Assembly (NCBI GenBank): GCA_029747585.1
Contig: JAPEVF010000117.1
Location: 40,108-104,107 of the forward strand
DNA from: Pleurotus djamor
Lineage: Eukaryota; Basidiomycota; Agaricomycetes; Agaricales; Pleurotaceae
Direction: 5' to 3'
Length of the DNA: 64,000 nt
The notes below the pieces were generated by a model. That model was not told where the DNA came from. It saw only the letters and a program-made list of their open reading frames with translations, and did no database searches. The translations under genes were made by a program, and so were the position numbers. Shown here piece by piece: positions 59,031 to 64,000 of this stretch. Each line of letters begins with the position of its first letter. Within the stretch, counting starts at the first letter, position 1.

Positions 59031-59986
59031 TTACCCATACTTCTTGATGGCTGCGACCAGCTCGATAGGCGTAGGTTTGGCAGCGATGGCATGCACTCGT
59101 ATACCCAACGACGAAGTCAAAAACTCGGCCGTCGTGGGTCCAATGGACGCAACGAAGGCAGCTTTATGCCCTGCCTCTCCCCCAACACCATCAAAGTCAA
59201 AAGATTCCTTCAAATAGGGCAGCACAAATCCCGCAGCAGAGGGAGCAAAGAAAACGATCCACCAAGGTCCCTCTGTCACGAAGAATGGGTGATTGCATGG
59301 ATCCGAGCTCGTCAAAACCACGAACCTGGCTTCGCATCGTTCACGACTCGCGTCAAGTGTCCCGCAAATTGCTGCGATCCCCTTGTTTCGTACACTGGAA
59401 GTTGAACAAGTCTAACCCCTTCTGACTCCAAAATATTCGCTAGCGTATCCCTGTTCTTGTCCCCTGTCAGAAACAGCAATCTACCGTCTAGCTGTTTCCC
59501 CGACGACTCCGAGTCCAAGTCCAGGTCGGAAAGGATAAACCGCGCTAGTTGTTCACTAGTGCCTGATTCGTCTCCCCGTATAATCGTGGGGAGACACCGA
59601 GGTGGTATGCCCTTCATATCGCGCAAGGCCCATGCACTACCCTTTCCGACGGCGTAGAATGTTACGCTATCCCACGTCGAACTCCCTACAACATGTAGTG
59701 AAGATGAACGTGCACAATGAACCAAAAATAGGCACTGACCTGAAAGGGCAGCTTCAGTAGCGCTGTTTCTCCATGCTTCGCAAGCTCTGGCACTTGTAAT
59801 GATTACTCCTTTGATATCCTGACCTGGTCCGGCTTGGATGATCGAAGTGAGGTCGTCGGTATTCGTCAGGATGGTTTCGAGGACCGGAATCGAGACGGGG
59901 GTATAGTTTTCTGCTAGGAAAGCAGCTTCATACTTATCAGGTGTGTTATTTCCTGCTGCCCGTAGGAGGAGAACAGGGCTGGTCAT
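59031..59986 (-). CDS. HEM4: Uroporphyrinogen-III synthase
   Basis: Cyclises hydroxymethylbilane to uroporphyrinogen III in heme synthesis (EC 4.2.1.75). Three exons (59986-59740, 59685-59326, 59272-59031) give 282 residues. The two-domain pattern includes MTSPVLLLRA at the start, GVIITSARACEAWRNSA, VTFYAVGKGSAWAL, LFLTGDKNRDTLANILE, PVYETRG, and near the end WWIVFFAPSAAGFVLPYL, VASIGPTTAEFL and IAAKPTPIELVAAIKKY. Introns are 53-54 bp. An in-frame ATG lies 21 codons further upstream (60049), but the chosen start matches the usual beginning. The downstream gene is KRE6, same strand. Confidence 0.93.
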
Positions 59987-60123
59987 GGTCGGCTTCGAAG
60001 AAACTTCCTGCTTGCTTCCCACTATACAAGCGCCGGAAGACAGGGACATTCAGGGGAGGAATAAAGGGGAAATGCCTTTAACTTCCAAGCGAAACAGGTA
60101 ACTTCACAGTGTATGTAGCAAGT

Positions 60124-61472
60124 TTAGTCTAAGTCATTGAGAGATTCTTCGACATCCCGCTCCATAAGATCATCCTCGAGCTCCCGTGTATCGAGCTCGC
60201 CATCGTAATCCCTCTCCATCAAATACCCATCCTCGAAGTCCCTAGCCTCAAGATCATCATCCGCATCTCTCGCCTCAAGCTCATCATCAAAGTCTCTCTC
60301 CTCCAAGTCATCAACATCCCTGTCTTCCAAGTCGTCTACATCCCTCTCCTCCAAGTCATCAGTATCCCTCTCCTCCAAGTCATCAGCATCTCTTGCGACG
60401 AGCTCGTCCTCGAAGTCACGCTCCATCAACCCGTCCTGATAGTCGCGCTCCTCCAACTCATCATCGAGACCCCTCGCTTCGAATTCCTCCCAGGACTCAC
60501 GAGCTTCCAAGTTCGCAGAGTCATCAAAGTCTCGTGCCTCAAGCTCGAACAGTTCCTCGCGCTTCCAACCGTTGCGGTAAGGACGAGGTTGAGGACGTCT
60601 CGGGCCACCCATGGGTCGGCGTGGTGGTGCCGGACGCCCATAGGGGGGACGTCTGTTAATCGGGTGGCGGTTATTGGGACGGCGGTTGTTTGGACGCCTA
60701 TTATTGGGTCGACGACCATTGCCATTGCCTGGACGTCCGGGAGTCTGAGGCTGAGTGGGCTTCGTTGGAGTCTTGGGAGGGGTTTGACCTTTCTGAGGTT
60801 GGTCTTTGGGTTTGGTGTCGGCTGGCTTATTCTGGTCCTGGTTCTGGTTGGGGTTCTGGTTCTGGTTCTGAGCAGGATTCTGGTTCCAGAAAGGAGGGGA
60901 AGCCCATCCGAAGGGGTTGCCTTGACCATTGGGATTGCTTTGGTCGACGCCGTTGTTATTACCAGGTTGACCACCGTACGATTGAGAGGGAGGGTAGTAT
61001 CCGTAGTAATAGTTGTTGTAGGTGCTGGAAACGGAATCATAATCAACGTCAACATCGTTCATCGGGGCTCCAGGNGTGCTAGGAGGCGTGTTGGGGGTCT
61101 GGGGTGAAGTCGTCTTGTTGGGAGGAGTATCTTTCTTCGGGGGAGGAGGAGGAGTGCCCTTCTTGGGAGCAGGAGGGGGAGTAGTGACCTTCTTCTGCGG
61201 GGTAGCGTCCTTCTTCGGGGGAGTGGTGGCTTTCTTGGGTGGCTGAACGGCCGGCTTTACTTGAGGAGCGGGCTTGCTGTTCGCCGGCTGCTTCTTGTCA
61301 TCTCGGGCAGCGATGGACAGATCTGAGCCGTCAGGACTACAGATATAACGTCAATGACTGCACTGTGAGTAGCACGAGTGTGTACATACATTGGCTTGGC
61401 GCATACTGAGGAAGCAGCGTTGAGAGCAACGAGGGCAATAGCAATCTTGGAGGCGGTGGATTTGGTGAACAT
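60124..61472 (-). CDS. Secreted repeat protein with acidic RDxDD repeats
   Basis: Exons 61472-61390 and 61336-60124 encode 431 residues, counting the N at 61074 as a normal base. MFTKSTASKIAIALVALNAA is a signal peptide. Four zones follow: Lys/Pro-rich TPPKK repeats, a Tyr/Gly/Asn/Gln zone (QNQNQNPNQNQDQN), an Arg/Pro zone with NNRRP repeated three times, and an acidic zone with the eight-residue unit EERDxDDL repeated many times. At DNA level four 24-bp units at about 60302-60397 are nearly identical. One KR pair (WKREELFELEARD) precedes the acidic zone. No enzyme domain was found. Probably a wall or extracellular structural protein; function unknown. Confidence 0.72.
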
Positions 61473-62509
61473 ATTGATGGATAACAGAGCGAACTGTTCC
61501 AAGGGATCGAAAGGGCCAAGTAGAAAAGATCGAGAGTGAAGTGAGAGACGAAGAAGAGTAGAAGTGACCGGCACTCGCTACTTGTTGTGAAAGCGTTGGA
61601 AGGAGCTCAGCTGAAGAAACATCAGTAGAAACATGGCAGTATTTATATCAAGGTGGACGGGCGCGACGCGGTGATCAGGGCTGTGTAAGCATGCGCCGGT
61701 CGGTGAGACTTGGCCTCTTGATATTCCCGGGTTTGGAGGTGAAGCAGGGGGCTTCATAGGTATCGGTGCATTGTAGCAAAGGGATAAAACGCTGATTTGG
61801 GGGGAAATCAATGAGTCAGCTGAAAGGTGTAACATGAAACTTGTCGTGAAACCCGCACCGAAGCTTATGCGCAAGCTATTGGGTTGTCGTCAATAACTAC
61901 GGGCGCGCTCCGAAACCTTGTGTAGACCGCAGCAGAGTATTTAATCGGAATTCGCGACAGTTGATGTTGAACGGTGGTTACTCGTAAGTCAGCCAGCTCA
62001 ACGTCAAGGAGCCATAGGGAGGCACGCATCGGATACTAGTAACCGATTCTGTCGGGCGTAGCACACGCGAGTCACCGTCACACAAGCGACATCAAGTGAA
62101 AAAAGGCCTCTGATATCCGACTGATACCTACGGAGAATCGTTCTGTTCATTAGATTAGAAGCAAGTTAGAAGTTACTTAGAACGAAGGAAGAATTTAGGC
62201 GAAGATCATATGTCCACACACCACAATATTGTACTAGACAGTATGCCGTGTACATTTCACGTACTCTCAAGCTGGTGTGCTTGCCGTGAGCATGACACAG
62301 AATATACAGATTCTCAAATGTTGGTGTAGTTTGATTCCAAAAGCAAGGGAACGAGCCAAGGAACAGGCACCCAAGAAATGGGCGCCTCTTGAAATTTGAT
62401 GACCAATTCAAGTAGGCGCCGGAAAGCAGCTTTTGTTGTTCCACATCTTGTCCACATCGCCTCGTCGTACTGGGACTTCACAGAAACGGCTGTTTCAGCT
62501 CATTGCACA
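61473..62509. promoter_or_regulatory. Divergent upstream region of the secreted repeat protein and KIN4-like gene
   Basis: About 1 kb between divergent start codons. TATTTATA at 61640-61647 (TATAAATA on the minus strand) is a TATA box candidate 168 bp before the secreted gene ATG. The frames at 61578-61874 and 62166-62444 (minus) show no motif. Confidence 0.45.
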
Positions 62510-63866
62510 ATGGCGACAACAGCGAATCTTCAAATACCGCCAACAGAACCAGGCCCTTCTCGCCACCAACAATATCGCCCAGTTTCGGTTGCAGTCCAAC
62601 CAGCTTCTGCAACCTCACCTCCTGTGTCAGCGAGCAGGCGACAACGCGCATCGCACACCGTTCAACCGACGAACCGCGACGACTCGTCGGGGGCTCCAAG
62701 CGGGGGCACCCATTCGGCGTATCACGATGTCTATTCGCATCCAGCAGCGGTCGCTTACCTCGCTGCACATCCGAGACGAACAATTCCCAAGTTTGGCCCT
62801 TATCTCCTTCTGCACACCCTCGGCGAGGGTGAATTCGGTAAAGTGAAGCTAGGGCTGCATAGTATGTGGGGCGAGGAAGTCGCAGTCAAGCTCATTCGCA
62901 GGGGCAATGTCGACAACACCGTGAGGATGAGCAAGGTTGAACGGGAGATAGAGGTCTTGAGGGTCAGTACACCTGATCACCCGTACTCATGCTGTCTGAC
63001 CATCCGGTTAACAGACCCTCAAACACCCAAATATCGTGCGTCTCTACGATGTCATCGAAACCGACAAGTACATCGGTATCATTCTTGAATATGCTTCCGG
63101 AGGCGAGCTCTTCGACCACATCCTCGCTCATCGCTACCTCAGAGAAGGCTACGCCTCAAAGTTATTCTATCAGCTTCTATCTGGAGTATGGTACATTCAT
63201 CAAAAGAAAATAGTGCATCGCGATTTGAAACTGGAAAACCTTCTCCTTGATCGCCATCGCAATATCCTCATCACAGACTTTGGATTTGCGAATCGCTTCG
63301 AACATCGTTCAGATGATCTCATGCAAACCTCGTGTGGTAGTCCTTGCTACGCCGCCCCAGAACTCGTCATCAGCGAAGGCCTCTACGTCGGTAGCGCCGT
63401 CGACATCTGGAGCTGTGGTGTCATTCTCTACGCCATGCTGGCGGGATACCTCCCCTTCGACGACGACCCCGCCAACCCAGATGGCGACAACATCAACTTA
63501 CTGTACAAATACATCGTCAACACCCCCCTCACTTTCCCTGACTACATCTCTGAGCAAGCTAGGGACTTGCTCAGTATGATGCTGGTCCCCGACCCTAAAA
63601 GTCGCGCTAGCTTGGAAGCAGTGATGAATCATCCCTGGCTTGCTGCATTCCATGCTTCCCCGGCGGAAGGCGATGTCATGGATATCGACATGCCGCGCGC
63701 CTTTGGAAGGACCGTGGAGGACCTAGAACGCCAGGCGATGGATCAACATCAAATGAAGCGGCTCGCTTATCAGCGCCAGATGCGTGCCGCTGCCGCCAAC
63801 GCTCAACAGCAAAATTCTGCGCACCTGATTTGGTTTACGAGCAAAGCTCTATTTCAACACAAGTGA
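62510..63866 (+). CDS. KIN4: Serine/threonine kinase of the KIN4/FRK1 type (C-terminus may be incomplete)
   Basis: Exons 62510-62962 and 63015-63866 give 434 residues. The disordered N-terminus (about 100 residues) is followed by a kinase domain: Gly loop [15 protein letters not shown]-type lysine in [31 protein letters not shown], activation segment [20 protein letters not shown], and [18 protein letters not shown]. The insertion [20 protein letters not shown] is characteristic of the yeast KIN4/FRK1 group, which guards spindle position. Catalytic residues are intact. KIN4 proteins carry a long regulatory C-terminus, whereas this frame ends about 110 residues after the domain with a hydrophobic stretch. 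A downstream intron could extend it, but the window ends at 64000. Confidence 0.83.
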
Positions 63867-64000
63867 TATGTGCGGGACCAACATCATCGTCTCTAGCACG
63901 GATTCTGACTTAGAGGCGTTCAGCCATAATCCAGCAGATGATAGCTTCGCGCCATTGCCCGATCGGACAGGCGCAAATACCAAATATCTGAATGAACGGT
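63867..64000. other. Region after the KIN4-like stop, window edge
   Basis: Continuation of the kinase locus or its 3' region; too short to judge. Confidence 0.3.

Overview
The window is nuclear DNA of a filamentous basidiomycete, most likely an Agaricomycete. Nearly every gene is cut by many short GT-AG introns of about 47-70 bp. Genes are close together on both strands, and the content is fungal: AROM, ATG13, TRK1, a KRE6-type glucan protein, HET-domain genes, small serine/alanine-rich secreted proteins and a serial MFS expansion. Exon boundaries below were read by hand from splice signals, frame continuity and family motifs. No transcript or database evidence was available.

Layout. 0.5-4.8 kb (minus): the C-terminal part of ATG13 runs directly into the N-terminal third of AROM (ARO1), so both are incomplete. 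5.2-7.9 kb: TFB5, flanked by two old inverted repeat copies, then an RluA-type pseudouridine synthase that breaks off at a cluster of N. 8.0-9.6 kb: an RTT106-like histone chaperone. 10.0-14.4 kb (minus): MFS transporter 1 and a SWI/SNF SSR3/SNF12-type subunit. 14.9-15.6 kb: a small CsbD-like protein. 16.6-20.4 kb: TRK1 potassium transporter. 20.8-30.2 kb: MFS copies 2, 3 and 4 in tandem, with a LINE relic and a duplicated 3' fragment of the SSR3 gene between them. 30.6-34.2 kb: ARPC5 and an F-box/WD40/UIM protein. 34.4-38.2 kb: two adjacent HET-domain genes, the first full of ambiguous bases. 39.0-40.4 kb: two small secreted Ser/Ala-rich proteins. 40.9-44.3 kb: an SDR-like protein, a decayed GMC oxidoreductase and an HRDC-like protein. 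44.7-47.8 kb: MFS copy 5, split by a 0.96-kb element with terminal inverted repeats and a target-site duplication. 48.1-49.6 kb: a UAA-family nucleotide-sugar transporter (YEA4-like). 51.9-53.7 kb: INO1. 54.0-55.5 kb: an integrase zinc-finger protein, probably a domesticated retroelement gene. 55.9-58.6 kb: KRE6/SKN1. 59.0-60.0 kb: HEM4. 60.1-61.5 kb: a secreted repeat protein. 62.5 kb to the end: a KIN4-like kinase.

The genes do not form one pathway. Most are housekeeping genes (shikimate, heme, inositol, transcription, chromatin, actin, cell wall, ion transport). The accessory signal lies in the five-copy MFS family, the HET and secreted-protein stretch, and the mobile-element scars. Part of the oddity is assembly quality: some N are extra bases that shift frame inside otherwise open exons, one homopolymer looks one base too long, and at least one gene junction may be a misassembly. 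I see no CRISPR array, rRNA or clear tRNA.
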